A stretch of 64,000 nucleotides of DNA, taken from positions 8,504,001 to 8,568,000 of the forward strand of contig OY783195.1 in the NCBI GenBank assembly GCA_963678675.1, read 5' to 3'. Below are positions 23,501-34,687 of the stretch, one piece after another. The notes under the pieces are model-generated. The model was not told where the DNA came from and made no database searches. It worked only from the letters and a program-made list of their open reading frames with translations. Origin of the DNA: Xiphydria camelus (taxonomy: Eukaryota > Arthropoda > Insecta > Hymenoptera > Xiphydriidae). Position 1 is the stretch's first letter. The number at the start of each line of letters is the position of its first letter. The position numbers and the translations under genes were made by a program.

Positions 23501-24287
23501 GCTACGTAGCGCTTGGGAAACTAGGCGATCTGATATAGCTGGACACTGCCTGCACCTCGATGATTGGCTGTGTCGACGTACAAGAGGCGTCCATCAACCA
23601 TTTCGGGAGAAGGTTTCTAGGGCGCAATTCACATAGAACTGGCGCGTGGAGGTGGCGTGGAACGGGCATTTGCCACTTGCATTTAAGCCCATGAGGGACC
23701 ACGCCAGTGCCACGCCACTTCTGTCTGTATTGCCTCATAGGGTAACATGGAGGTGGCAAATGCCCGTTCCACGCCACCACCATGCGCCACTTCTGTCTGA
23801 ATTGCGCCTAGGGCGAACTTCACTCGGCGCCAAGGGCGCAATTCACACAGAAGTGGCGCGTGGAGGTGGCGTGGATCTGGCGTGGAGCGGGCATTTGCCA
23901 CCTCCATGTTAGCCTATGAGGCAATACAGACAGAAGTGGCGTGGTACTGGCGTGGACTGGCGTGGTCCTTCATAGGCTTAAATGCAAGTGGAAAATGCCC
24001 GCTCCACGCCAGATCCACGCCACCTCCACGCGCCACTTCTGTGTGAATTGCGCCTAGGGTTTCTAGTGACTGATCGCCCAACTCAGGCAGTAGGGATCTT
24101 CTTCCGAAACGTTTGCCGGGTATTGCACACCATCGCAGTCAATCGTACAGCGTCCTTGAGCCAGTAGGCGTATAACGTACAGTCTACAAAGCATGGTATA
24201 GCATACCATCCTATGACCCGCATTCTGAGAATCACACTGTACCTATGTAGTTAATACTCGTTTACGTTTTTTGGAAATAAATATAAG

Positions 24288-24355
<68 letters not shown>

Positions 24356-27300
24356 TGGCTTGAATTTTCGCTGTCGGTATTACCACCGAATCATAGGAAA
24401 CAGACGGGGTGCACCAACCAATATGCAACCTGTTGCACTGGCGTGTATTAAATCAAAGACAGGGTATATGTAATAAGTTTCCGACTAGAAGTCCTATTTA
24501 GTTTACTCTTGTTCTATTGATACTGCGTCTCGGACAAAGCATTTCAATATGTATATGGAAAATTCAACGTTCCCCGAATTAATACCTTAAAGAAATCCAC
24601 ATGACTTAGACCTATACGGGTGAACACACTTGGCGAAATGAGAGCAGCTACGGTCGTTTGATCTCCGAGATTCTCTATATCGCAACGTGATTTTCCAGGT
24701 GGTACAGTAGCGTATGGTACGTCCCACCTTCTTGTTGGCAAACCAGCTGTATGTATTTCTACACAGATCATTTATATTCATTAATTATCATTGATAATCG
24801 ATACAGAATACATTTAGGGTGGGAAAGAAGTATGGAAACCCCTGAATAACTTTGAGGGATTGAGTTTCTGTGAAAAATACTTGAAATCAAAGTTTTAGGG
24901 TTTTGTGAGGAACATCTAACGATGGCCTTGAACTTGGCCTTGACTTTGACCTTCAAGATCATTTGAAGCTCAACCTTAAATTTTGAAATAGAAACCCCTA
25001 TTTTATGTATACCTACCCCGCATCCTGAAAGAGCGGGAAATTGTACGCTCAGGTATGACCTTCAAATGACTAAGGCCAAAGATCAAGCAAGGTAATAACA
25101 AGGACAACTTCCAATTTTTAATGGGAAACTTTCATTTTTCATCCTAGACTCGGAAAGAGCGATTTGGCAATGAACTTGAAATTGATCATAAGTTCAACAT
25201 CATTTGAAGGTTAACTTCTCATTTTTGAAGTATGCAAGATTTGGTAAGAAACATGAGAAACGTTTACAAAATAATGCTACGAATCAAGTTAATCTCGCCT
25301 CTTACGTATGGGATACTTGATTACCGTGAGTCCGCTTGCCTTTTATCGTAAAAATGGAAGTTTCCCATTAAAAATTGGAAGTTGCCCTTGACATTACCTT
25401 GCTTAATCTTTGGCCTCAAAGTTATTATAAGGTCATATCTGAACGTAAAACTTCTCGCCCTTTAGGAACCGGGGTGAAAAATAGGGATTTCTCTATTTAA
25501 CATTTTTAAGTTCATCTTCAAATGATCTTGAAGGTCAAAGCCAAATTCAAAGTCACAGTTAGATTTGAGACCCTACAACTTTTGTTTCAAGTACTTTTCA
25601 CAGAAATTTAATCCCTCAAAGTTATTCAAGGGTTTCAATACTTCTTCCCCACCCTGATGTCGTTCCACATGAACGGGTGTTCACCTGTTTCGTTCGATTG
25701 CGAAACGTCGCCAATTGTAGTTTGATAAATGGAATTGAAATAATGGTTTTTCAAAGGGAGATCTGTAACGAATCAAGGAGCTATGAATTTTTCATATTTT
25801 CTGAGGATAGTGCAATAAAGACGCTTATAGGTGCATACAAGTGCTGCAGTTATATATATGTCCTTATTTGCACCTATATATTTCTCGTGAAGCACGACTC
25901 AATAAAAACGTCATTCCATGTAAAATACAACCCCTTGCAAAACTTTACGGTACAGTAGGTTTCATATCAGCAGGCGCACCACTCTACCAAAATTTTCTTA
26001 TAATTTCGTGATATAATGCCGAAAGCAAAAGTCAGGGTTAAGTTAAGCAATCGAACCAAGAACCTCGATGGTTGAAATGTTCACGGTATTTGGTTTGATC
26101 TTTTCGTTTGGTTCTGATTCTAACTTTTGATATTACCACGAGGTTACGGAAAACCTGGCGAAGAGTTACTCCTACCGATATGAAACCTTCTATACTGGCA
26201 AGGAAGTTTTGCAACAGGTTGTATAAGTAATATACAATTTCTCATTCAGTTATGCAATTGTGCGCTGTTATTGCAATGGTTGTAGAAACAAATGAAAAAT
26301 GATATATTATGTGTACGTTCCATTATCTCCTATCTATATAAAGTGTTTGTCTTAATACTCGCCAGGATAATGGGTTGTATATCGGTTGATGCATTCGTCC
26401 GCTGGAGTTTCCTGTAATTTCATGGTACATAATACTGATACCCAAGATCCGATCTAAATGGAACTATCAATCCAAGAAACATCAGTCACCACATTAGTGG
26501 TTACGGTGACAGATGTTCTCATATAGGTAGTTTCAATACTCATTTGCATTGTTTTAAATAATCAAGGAAATAAACGTAAGCAGTGCCATTTTTTTCGGAT
26601 CTTGGCTATTGTTATTACCACGAAATTACAGGAGAAACCGCAGCGGACGGAATGCACCAACCGTTAGGAAACCCGTCATACTAGCGTATATTAAAACAAA
26701 TACGGAGTATAATATACTCTTATATATAGTTTACATAAATGAGCTCTATATCATAATATAAACAGCAAGCGTGTCAAATTTACCGTAAAATCTTGGCAAT
26801 GAGGGGAACATGCATCTCCAATTCAATAAGCTTATTACATTCTTGTAAGCGACTTTGCCGTCTTTGACAAGTTCCAGTAGGTTTAGAAGTGTTTCAAACG
26901 ATGTTTTCTCCGGTCGTATATCGTAATCGGCTAACGCAGAGTACATATCTTCTATTGTAATAACGTTCGAATTATTCTATAAACGAACCAAACTTGATAC
27001 GTTACATCAAATTGACGTTACGAAGGGGAAATTATTGTGCTTATAGTTTTATATGTGTAAAATCAGTATTATTCCTATAAGAAACTCTAAAGCTGTGCTT
27101 TTGGGCGTACTTCATCGATATCAATCATGCAATCCTGCAAATCATCAAACGGTACTTCCGGAAAACGATTTTTAAGTTTGAGACGCAGAGAATGAATTTG
27201 TGGTAGGAAACTCTTATGTGGTATTTTGCTTTCGATAAAGGAGGAGTCTCGCAAAGCTTCGGAAATGGCATCGGATCGACGATTGTTTATTTTCTTCTCG

Positions 27301-30300
27301 AGTGATTCATGGGCGGACAAGGATGACATTTCAGTATGACTATATCCAACAATGTAGATTTTTTAAGGGGAGTTTATATATGCACATGCACACAAATGTT
27401 ATATATAGGGTGTTTCATACTTGGTTTTGAAAATGGACGTGTGGATCGATGTTAAATAGTGGAAGAGATTACATCAATTATATTTACCATTTCAAACCAA
27501 TACGAGATTGAGTGTGGTCGGGAAAATCCTTTTGTAAAGATCCGACAATATTCGTAGTATCTTGATTGAACCATCTCATGGCTCTTCTTACTTTAAGTCC
27601 CGACTTATTTGCTTTGCTTTGTTTACCGTAGCAAAATTTGCCATCAAATGGCTCTTCGTAACTACAAATAAACGTGTACAGTATTAAGCGCCTTCTGCTA
27701 GGAATTTCCCGAGTCGAATATACCTAATGGAAAAGGGTACCTTTGTTGGTTCTTGATCTTATGATAAAGAAAGAGCTTGCTCGATAATGAGCGGTAGACT
27801 GACCCTTTATGCCCATACGAAATCCGTTATTAGGCTTTCCCTAGTCACATGATTTATAGGGTTGACCGTAAATCGGATTTTGTCGCACTCGTGATTCGTA
27901 AAGGGTTATGCCATACTTATCATTTTTGGAGCGGAATTTCAATTTTCTCCAAATTTTGATATGCTTTTGCCAATTGAATTGTAAATAGGTATGCCGAACG
28001 GTTTTTGAAAATTTCGAAAAATGTAAAAATTATAACACTAAAGTTTTCGAATCGATTGGATTCAATAAGTAATAGTGTTAAAAGGAAAAATCGAAACCCA
28101 ATGAAATTTGGCAGACTCGCGCAGAAAGGCTTGAACTTCATAAAAAAATAAGAAACGTGAAAATGATCAATAATTAAGGCCTTCTTTTAAACAAATCATT
28201 CTTCGAATGCCTGTTTTTCGGGTTTCGCCCCTTCTTAAAAATCTGCAAAAGTTGGGCATATAGCCGCATTCTTTTTCTTTCCGGTCATCTAATCAAAAAT
28301 ACAGTCACTTTATAAACAAATTTGTTATAATTATTTTAATAGTAGCGCAATGAGTCACTCCGGCGGATCTATTGGCGGTTCTCGCGTGCGGCTACGCGTC
28401 CCCAGTCTACCCTATTTGTACTCGTACCTACAGGGCCGTATTCTCATTACTGCATGACTACGTACCTTCAATATCCTTATTGCTAAACATTAAAAATCGT
28501 TTAACATAACTTGTTTGCATCAATAACGTTAGCAATTCAGAAATTGTTGTTAAACGAAATGTTTTCTGTTATTTCAAAATAGATTGTATATTATATAAAT
28601 TTTCCTTCACCCATGATTCCTATATCGACAGTTCTTAAATAAAATTGTTTAAACAATTTTAATCGTTTAACCCTTCATTGCTCACGTGGGGTGTAGGCTA
28701 CACCCCTACCTCCTTTTTTTGCATGCCACGCCTAGAGTTTTCTTTTCGAGGTTGGCACTTTCAGTACCTTTCGGGAACATTTTATTAAAGAATTTGGCAC
28801 CAAAAGCGCAGGACAAAACCGATTTATCTCTTCGACAGAACGCTGCAAAGAGTTAAATAATGATTTTTAACAGTCTGTAATTAATTTAATATTTAATATT
28901 TTTCTATAGAACTTGTTCCAATTTGTTAATTTATCCTTCGTTAATAAAACGAGAGTATGATAGCTATCCTCAGTCTATTAATTATACTATTTTTTAATAA
29001 AAATCGGCAAGGAGATCCGAGCGTCTGAAAACCGAGACCTCATCTACCCCGAGACTTCGAGTTTTATTTTCAATTAGAAAATTACGAAATTAATTTTTTT
29101 AAATGTTGAGATTATTAGGCAATATCTCAAACTTTAAAATTAAAAAAAAGTATTAAAAAATTTCAATTTTTCACTAAGAAAACGTTAATTTTTAACAGGA
29201 GTGTAGGGTACACCCCAGGTGAGCTTTTATGTTTAAAAAATCCACGTGAGTAATGAAGGGTTAACAACAATTTCTGAATTACTAATGCTATTGTTGCAAA
29301 AAATTTTGTTAGTTAAAAAACAAAAAAATGTTCTCGCACGCGAGAACCGCTAACAGACCCACCGAAGTGACTGATTATGTTACTCTTGAAATAATTATAA
29401 TAATTTTTGTTAGGAAGTGACCGTGTTTCTGAACAGATGACCGAAAAGAACAAGAATGTGGCTACAGGATCATTTTTTTTTATTTTTATAAAGTAGCAAG
29501 ACCTGAAAGACAGGTATTTGAAACATTATTTGTTTAGAAAAAGCCTTAAATATTAGTTTTTTGACGTCTCTTAGTTTTTCTATAAAGTTCAAGCCTTTTC
29601 GCGTAAGTGAGCCAAATTTTATTAAGCTGCGATTTTTTCTTTTAACGCTATAACTAATTGAATTAAATCGACTTGAAAACTTCAGAGTGTTATAATTTTT
29701 ACATTTAAAAAAATTTTCCCCTACCGTTTGGTATACGCATTCGCAATGCAATTGACAAAAGCATATCCAAATTTGAAGAAAATTGAAATTCTGCTCCAAA
29801 AATGATAGATTTGGCATGAAATGACCTTCAGTTGAAACGATCGCGCTTTCTAGCAGTGCCTCTCTTTCTCTCTCTCTCGCTATATCTCCTCCCATACGCT
29901 TCACTCTACATAGGTACTATCTTTCCCCTCCTTTTAGCGCGACGCTCACTGCTCTATTCCCTTCCCGAAATATTTGAGTTTTCCTAACGTTTCACTTTTC
30001 GTGACAGCCTAACAAATTTTATCACTAGCGCCGCATAAGAAGTTTTACTTCAAAAATAAGGATCGATTCCTCTTCATTATGGTTCAAACAAATGTCATAT
30101 CGCATTTTTAAAATAATTTTATAGCTTGAATTCCTACGAGCCGTGAGAAAGATTCGGGGAATAATATTTTCATTTCTCGTAGTCGGGGACGCAGCTAGTC
30201 GATAGGCGCGAGACAAAGTAACCAACACTCTATTCGCTTTGCAAACATGTCGAATTACACGAAAATGAAGTTTCTTCCGTATTTATGACTAATGTTAAAA

Positions 30301-30943
30301 GAAAGATAAATATCTGTAATCTCTCTCTCTCTCTCTCCAGGAAGCTTCATGGAGGGAGGGCGTTGTTGGAGACCGAATAGTAGATACTTTTAATTGGCGC
30401 TATTTCAATACTAACTCTCTATCAATTTGTTCCGATGGATAATAGTCATTGTGACTCTTTCGATATAATTTGTGAGCAATTTGCGAGTCTGAGAGTACAT
30501 CTGCGTAAGTTTTTGGAGGATTGACGAGTGAAGCGGCGGTATCATCTGAAAGGAATATTTTTTTTTATACAAATAATTGTTTTCTCCATTGTAAAATTAT
30601 AATCGATGTTAAATTGTAATCGTTGGGAGTAATTTGCTATAATGAACGAGAATGCAGAGTCCTTTATATTATAAGATTGTTGGGAAATTAATATATTAGG
30701 TAGTTTTACCACAATACTTTTCTGGATGTCAAATTCGAAATGTGTGATGGTCAAAGCTATTATTTCTATATAAAAAGCCATTATTTCTATATAAAAGTAA
30801 TATAGGAAAGTAATGACAATTATATAGTACGTACCACGTTTGACGGCTTTTCCAAACGTCGTATTCAAGGGATCCATACCGATAGGAAGATTAGGCGTTG
30901 GGTCCGGTGTTTTCCCAACTTCTTTATTCCTATGGCTATTCAT
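20373..30943 (-). CDS. EFHB: EFHB/CFAP21-like EF-hand protein, seven exons
   Basis: Coding exons in order of transcription are 30943-30835, 30545-30416, 27661-27488, 27339-27111, 26976-26784, 24746-24586 and 20561-20373. All introns are GT-AG, and every junction agrees in phase, giving 394 aa from the ATG at 30943. Peptide landmarks match what I recall of animal EFHB: GMDPLNTTFG, then LVNPPKTY, HKLYRKSHNDYY, a central pair of degenerate EF-hands (DIDENNSNVITIEDMYSAL; LELVKDGKVAYKNVISLLNW), then AGLPTRRWDVP and DFFKVRSKEEIRRIFVNIG. EFHB is a microtubule inner protein of ciliary doublets, so expression in sperm or sensory cilia is expected. Vertebrate EFHB has a longer N-terminus, so a further 5' exon may exist. 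The introns are loaded with transposons. Confidence 0.8.
21038..23442. mobile_element. piggyBac-type non-autonomous element
   Basis: TTAA at 21034-21037 and 23443-23446. The ends are CCCTTATGTCATCGGA and complement, and both subterminal regions carry AGTCTGGCCAG. No transposase frame. An ACGTGGAATTCCACGTGG-type palindromic motif recurs at 21270-21500 and 22265-22340. Confidence 0.8.
22622..23263. mobile_element. 642-bp piggyBac-type MITE nested in 21038-23442
   Basis: TTAA at 22618-22621 and 23264-23267. The ends are CCCTTATGTGTCAATAACCG and a related complement. GGGTACCCGGGTACCC palindromes lie near both ends. It resembles its host in the first nine bases, so it may use the same transposase. 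Confidence 0.8.
23468..24235. mobile_element. 768-bp element with GTGATTCTCAGAATGCGGGT ends
   Basis: A terminal inverted repeat of about 28 bp (GTGATTCTCAGAATGCGGGTCATAGG type). It contains a second element, 23620-24057. Non-coding. Confidence 0.7.
23620..24057. mobile_element. hAT-like MITE with 8-bp duplication GGTTTCTA
   Basis: A perfect duplication lies at 23612-23619 and 24058-24065. The ends carry GGCGCAATTCACA. The interior is two head-to-tail foldbacks built from GTGGAGGTGGCGTGG and CCACGCCACCTCCAC words. Confidence 0.8.
24586..24746 (-). CDS. EFHB: EFHB-like gene, exon 6
   Basis: Acceptor catacag|CTGG and donor TTTAAG|gtatta. It encodes AGLPTRRWDVPYATVPPGKS through SVFTRIGLSHVDFFK, the family's GLPT...DIPAP and DFFK region. 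Confidence 0.8.
24816..25655. mobile_element. 840-bp foldback element in EFHB intron
   Basis: AGGGTGGGAAAGAAGTATGG at the left is the complement of the right end. The arms share CCTTGACTTTGACCTTCAAG and its complement. Non-coding. Confidence 0.75.
26341..26703. mobile_element. undisturbed family C element
   Basis: The ends GTGTTTGTCTTAATACTCGC and complement match 20893-24461. It shows the family's uninterrupted length (about 363 bp). It lies in the EFHB intron 24747-26783. Confidence 0.7.
26784..26976 (-). CDS. EFHB: EFHB-like gene, exon 5 (EF-hand region)
   Basis: Acceptor gtttatag|AATAAT and donor TTTTACG|gtaaat. It encodes NNSNVITIEDMYSALADYDI through VAYKNVISLLNWRCMFPSLP. Both EF-hand loops lack full acidic ligand sets, so calcium binding is doubtful. 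Confidence 0.8.
27111..27339 (-). CDS. EFHB: EFHB-like gene, exon 4
   Basis: Acceptor ggatatag|TCATAC and donor GATGAA|gtacgc. It encodes a helical, charged segment ending FDDLQDCMIDIDE, the start of the EF-hand loop completed in exon 5. Confidence 0.75.
27488..27661 (-). CDS. EFHB: EFHB-like gene, exon 3
   Basis: Acceptor tttgtag|TTACG and donor AAATG|gtaaat. It encodes YEEPFDGKFCYGKQSKANKS through VRRAMRWFNQD to HTQSRIGLK. The split codons at both ends close correctly with exons 2 and 4. Confidence 0.75.
27905..29830. mobile_element. foldback element with arms of about 600 bp in EFHB intron
   Basis: The left arm (ATTTTTGGAGCGGAATTTCA ... GGTCATCT ... AGTCACTCCGGCGG) is complementary to the right arm read back from 29830. 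A second element is inserted between the arms at a TTAA. Peptides across the arms are symmetry by-products. Confidence 0.7.
28671..29260. mobile_element. 590-bp piggyBac-type MITE, complete copy
   Basis: TTAA at 28667-28670 and 29261-29264. The ends are CCCTTCATTGCTCACGTGG and near complement. Its right part is the same repeat as bases 1-257. Confidence 0.85.
30416..30545 (-). CDS. EFHB: EFHB-like gene, exon 2
   Basis: Acceptor ctttcag|ATGATA and donor AGAGA|gttagt. It encodes DTAASLVNPPKTYADVLSDS and QIAHKLYRKSHNDYYPSEQI, the most family-specific segment. Confidence 0.8.
30835..30943 (-). CDS. EFHB: EFHB-like gene, first visible coding exon
   Basis: From ATG 30943 it encodes MNSHRNKEVGKTPDPTPNLP then IGMDPLNTTFGKAVKR, with donor CGTG|gtacgt. 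An in-frame TGA lies just upstream (30961-30959). So either this ATG is the start or an exon begins at the weak acceptor ttgaaag|AC at about 30952. Confidence 0.7.
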
Positions 30944-30969
30944 ATTGACGTCTTTCAATCAAATGACTA

Positions 30970-31383
30970 AAGATTATTGGAACGGCGTAAAATTATTTTT
31001 GCCCGCGCACTTCTATACCTTGATGTGCTATATAACGTAATTTTTTATTTTATAGATTTGTCTGATGAATTATTTGAATTAACTTATGAGTTTTTGGATT
31101 TACTACAATACTCCGATACAAATATTTACCGCTTTTAAAATCATTACGTCTTCCGTTTTGGTGTACAATTATGGTCATACTTCTTACAACTATTGTCCCC
31201 CTGTACTTATTCGTCTTTCTATAAGATCTTGCAATTGCTTTTTATATAACAGATTATTTAAGGCTAATAATTTCCTCAAGATCAGGTTATTAATAAAATA
31301 GTCATACGATTTGACATTGAAAGATGTACATACCTACCTATCTGTATCTTAAAAAAAAGAAAGTGTACATATTATGTAAATAC
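30970..31383. other. upstream of the EFHB-like gene; no gene seen
   Basis: AT-rich with no clear exon. It may hold 5' exons or the promoter of the EFHB-like gene, but nothing specific is visible. Confidence 0.4.
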
Positions 31384-31609
31384 ACCTAACGTCAATGATT
31401 CTGATCGCCCGCTTTGGGTGACGGTACTTCAATTGAGTCGAACGTAGTTGAACGGTATGACCGGATCTTTTTGTTTTGCCATGAGAAGCACCAATCTACA
31501 TACCTTCATGGCAAAATACTAAGATTCACTTGAATCTTTTAGCTACGGTCGATTCAGTTGAAAAGTATCGTCACTCAAAATGGATCGATCAGAACTATTG
31601 ACGCTAGGT
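31384..31609. mobile_element. 226-bp hAT-like MITE with 8-bp duplication GTAAATAC
   Basis: A perfect duplication lies at 31376-31383 and 31610-31617. The ends are ACCTAACGTCAATGATTCTG and a similar complement. Non-coding. Confidence 0.85.
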
Positions 31610-31998
31610 GTAAATACATATTAAATGATTTGTTCAATTAGGTTGGCTGGTGGTCGAGGAAATAAACTTCGGCGCCACCGAGCCAAAGACCCTTTTTGAC
31701 CGCCTGATTTGAAATATCGATACCTTGCTTTTAAAACCGCGAAGTGCAATTTTTGACAAAAATGCCATTTATAAATTACTGTGTTAAGGTTTAAAATCTG
31801 AAAACAGTAAGCTATAAATGGCATTTTTGTCAAAAATTGCACTTACGAAATTGTCAAAGTAAGGTATCGATGGTATCGATATATCAATATGGTAGCCTAC
31901 TTCATAGTAGGCATTGCAGGAGTCAAGACTGAAAATATAACCTTAATTTATGAATCTATATGTAGTGAAGTGAATTGAAATAAAAAATTTAATATAAA

Positions 31999-32295
31999 AT
32001 GGTTTTTTCGTGTGCAGTACCGAGTTGTAAAAATAAATCAAGGTTCATGATTCCTTCTGTAAAAAAATCGAAAGATATTCGTCAAAAGTGGCTCGATTTA
32101 TTAAAATGTGCACCTCATCATAGAAAAGGATTATGCGAAGTTCATTTTACTCCTGATCAATTCATAACTTTTAGCGGTGATGCAGGTAAAAATGAAAATT
32201 ATTTAGAGCGTGTTCATAAATTGGCTGACAGTACTGTATTCCCATTCCGAAGTATGGGAATGCAGTACTGTCAGCCAATTTCTGAACATTTCTGA
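31999..32295 (+). CDS. THAP-domain protein fragment (98 aa)
   Basis: A start ATG is followed by a C2CH THAP zinc finger: C5 and C10 (SCAVPSC), the conserved W31, C46 and H49 (GLCEVHF), and the closing STVFPF in place of the family's AVPTIF box. THAP domains bind DNA in P-element-type transposases and in host THAP factors. The frame runs only 16 residues past the domain. That tail is encoded by the second arm of a hairpin (32211-32288), so the original C-terminus is gone. Probably a truncated transposase N-terminus, possibly still a DNA-binding peptide. Confidence 0.7.
   Translation: MVFSCAVPSCKNKSRFMIPSVKKSKDIRQKWLDLLKCAPHHRKGLCEVHFTPDQFITFSGDAGKNENYLERVHKLADSTVFPFRSMGMQYCQPISEHF
32211..32288. 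repeat. hairpin at the end of the THAP frame
   Basis: Two 28-bp arms with one mismatch (AATTGGCTGACAGTACTG and complement) flank an 8-base loop. The inverted duplication copies the AVPTIF-box codons. Confidence 0.9.
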
Positions 32296-32492
32296 TTTAA
32301 TTAAATATGTATATTTATAGTACATATGGGGATTGTATTTGAATTTTATTTTGTAATTCATTTTTACAAATTTTTTTACCAGTCACATTAGTCACATTAG
32401 TGCAGCATTAATAATATATTATAACCGTTTAAATTTGCCCGCGGGTGTTTGGCTCGGTGGCGCCATCTGCTTCAGTTTTGCCCAGCCAACCT

Positions 32493-33757
32493 CATTTGCT
32501 TATGCCTGCTCAAGTTTAGTTATAAAATGTTTGGAAATTTTTGATGTGAAATATTTACTTATATCGACTAATTCGACCCCAAACTAAAAGAAGTATCTAT
32601 AGTTGAAGCCATTTCCAAATTTAAATGTGAATCATTTAAAAGAGATAACTATAAACCTTTTTAAATATGGGCGTGTGCGGAAACCCCATCAGAGGCCAAG
32701 GAAAAAAAGGAATAAAACCAATATTCGAAGAATTTTCAATATTACAACACTAAACAAATTAAGCAGGATCAACGTGATATAAGAAATACACGAAATTTTT
32801 TGTATTTTATTATTTATAAAATTCAATAGAGATTTAATATTGATTGAAAAACAAAATTAAATGAAAAATATATATATGATGTATCTCTCAAAACTAACTA
32901 TACTACTGTAATACAAATGTTATAAAGACTTTTCGGTCAGAAAAATATTGTGATTTAGTCATAAGTTCAATGTCAATGAGAAGAATATAGACCATCTGCT
33001 TATAAACATAATGACTACGAGTATACTTATAATAGATAAACTTATTACGTATCTAATATGTTTAGTTATGAAAAACACTTTGGGTAATAGATATATTATT
33101 GTATGAATTTTGAAAATGTTCTCACGGAAAAAAAAAGATAGTATCCACATACCAAACAATCTGATATCTCTATTGAAAAAATATCATAGATTCTCATTGA
33201 AAACTTGTAAAAATACCATGCGTATGCGCATTACGATTCTATGCGTTCCAGCAAGAAATACGAGACAGTTACTGATTCCAAATCCGCTGTTCCAGCACGA
33301 GTCCGCCGAGTTTGCTGAGAGTCAGAAATGTTTGCAGATTCTCCCGAAACTCCTAGTTCGACGCAGGCGTTCTAGCTGCTTCGTATAAATTAGGGCGGGT
33401 TTTACAAACACAGTATACAGCACGCAAGCGTTTTACAAGTATGGCATGTATAAGGCTGGAATAGGATAAACTTTGGTATAAATACAGGCATAGCTTATCC
33501 GGCAGTTTCAGCGCGGGATAAGTTGTTTATTCTCAGTATAATCTAACTTTTTGTTTGTGTCTTTATTTTTTCATGACATAGTCATAACCTGATCGTTGTG
33601 GTAAATTGTTATTAATTTTGAAATGGAGTTGATTGATGTGTCAGTTTTTGAATCATCATCTGATGATGACACTGTAAATTAATACAGTGTACAAAACAAA
33701 ATAACAATAACCTTAGTAGAAAATTAAAAAGGTTAGGTTTGCTCTCTTCTTCTTCTT
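32493..33757. other. no clear gene; AT-rich
   Basis: A short frame at 33623-33682 (MELIDVSVFESSSDDDTVN) resembles the acidic start of Harbinger first exons but stops at once. The rest is unassigned. Confidence 0.4.
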
Positions 33758-34040
33758 AAGGCCCTTGTACACGTTGGGCCCATGCGTTGGGCCAAGAATA
33801 AGGACACCGTTCACACGTTGGCGTTGCTCATTCTGCATTGGCCATTTGACGAGGATGGATGTGGGAGCTATCGCAGCCGCGGCAATTTACTTGTACCTAC
33901 AGCACTTTCTATTTTGCATCGATTTTCTCGTCTGACAATTATTTTATGTGTTTAGAAAAGTCTGAAATAATATATTAAAACGTCAGAGATAAAAAATAAT
34001 TTTTTTTTTCATTTTTGTCATCTGAGGGACCAGGGTGACG

Positions 34041-34463
34041 GATTCTGTCGCTAGTGACTTTCTAAAATGTCATTTTTAACACGTTCGCTGCGGATCATGC
34101 GGCTCCCGCGTGAGGGTGGCTGTGCTTCCCACGCAGGAGCCGCGTGATACGCAGCGAACGAACACGTTTCCTGCATATCAAGATCACTGAGTTAACCCCC
34201 GTACGAAAATCTTGAAATTTGCGTAAAACTATATTGGCGTGCCGCAGGAGCCACGTGATCTGCCCTCGAGACACAGCCACCCTCACGCGGGAACCGCGTG
34301 ATCCGCAGCGAATGTGTTAAACATACTAGCCAATGAACAATTAATTCTCATGCCCTCATTAACTACGGTGGCGTTTACCCTCGTTAATGAAAGCATGAGA
34401 ATTGATTAATCATTGGTTAGTACGTTTAAAAATAACATTTAAAAAGTCACCAGCGACAGAATC
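34041..34463. mobile_element. MITE family A, interrupted
   Basis: The ends are GATTCTGTCGCTAGTGAC and complement. Compared with 36673-36855, it carries one extra block, which starts and ends in TTAA. Confidence 0.85.
34080..34316. mobile_element. 237-bp piggyBac-type MITE inside family A
   Basis: TTAA at 34076-34079 and 34317-34320. The ends are CACGTTCGCTGCGGATCA and a close complement. The other family A copies show the intact TTAA as the empty site. Confidence 0.9.
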
Positions 34464-34687
34464 CGAGAGTCCCCGGGATATAGGTATAACGGCCACTACG
34501 AGAGGCCAACGTGTGAACGCTGTTGGCGAACTGCGCCAATATCCTTTGATGTGTGCACGAAAAACCGACAACATTCGGCTGGCCGGCCAACGCTGGCCGC
34601 CAACGACCAAGTTACGCCAAGTGGCCCTGTACACGTTAGCCCAACGCATTGGCCCAACGTATTGGCCCAACGTGTACAGGTGCCTTT

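Larger units (their letters stand above)
20893..24461. mobile_element. host element of a nested insertion stack (family C)
   Basis: The left end (GTGTTTGATTTTATCCCGGG ... ATATCGGTTGGTACATCCC) is the inverted match of the right end near 24461. The undisturbed relative at 26341-26703 has the same ends and interior. Here the interior is split at a TTAA (21034) and again near 23467. A (TC)n tract at 24292-24352 lies inside. The whole stack sits in the last intron of the EFHB-like gene. Confidence 0.7.
31640..32492. mobile_element. 853-bp element carrying a THAP exon
   Basis: The ends are AGGTTGGCTGG and complement. A second shared block, GGCGCCACCGAGCCAAA, lies inside each end but at different distances. 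An internal hairpin lies at 31744-31845. The THAP frame suggests derivation from a P-like or Kolobok-like transposon. No target duplication is clear. Confidence 0.65.
33758..34687. mobile_element. outer element of a three-layer nest
   Basis: The ends are AAGGCCCTTGTACACGTTGG and the complement of AAAGGCACCTGTACACGTTG, with GTTGGGCCAA repeats near the right end. It contains 34041-34463. Confidence 0.7.

Noticed and set aside
29470..29904. 144-aa minus-strand frame
   Set aside because: It lies in an arm of the 27905-29830 foldback. The other arm gives a related frame by symmetry.
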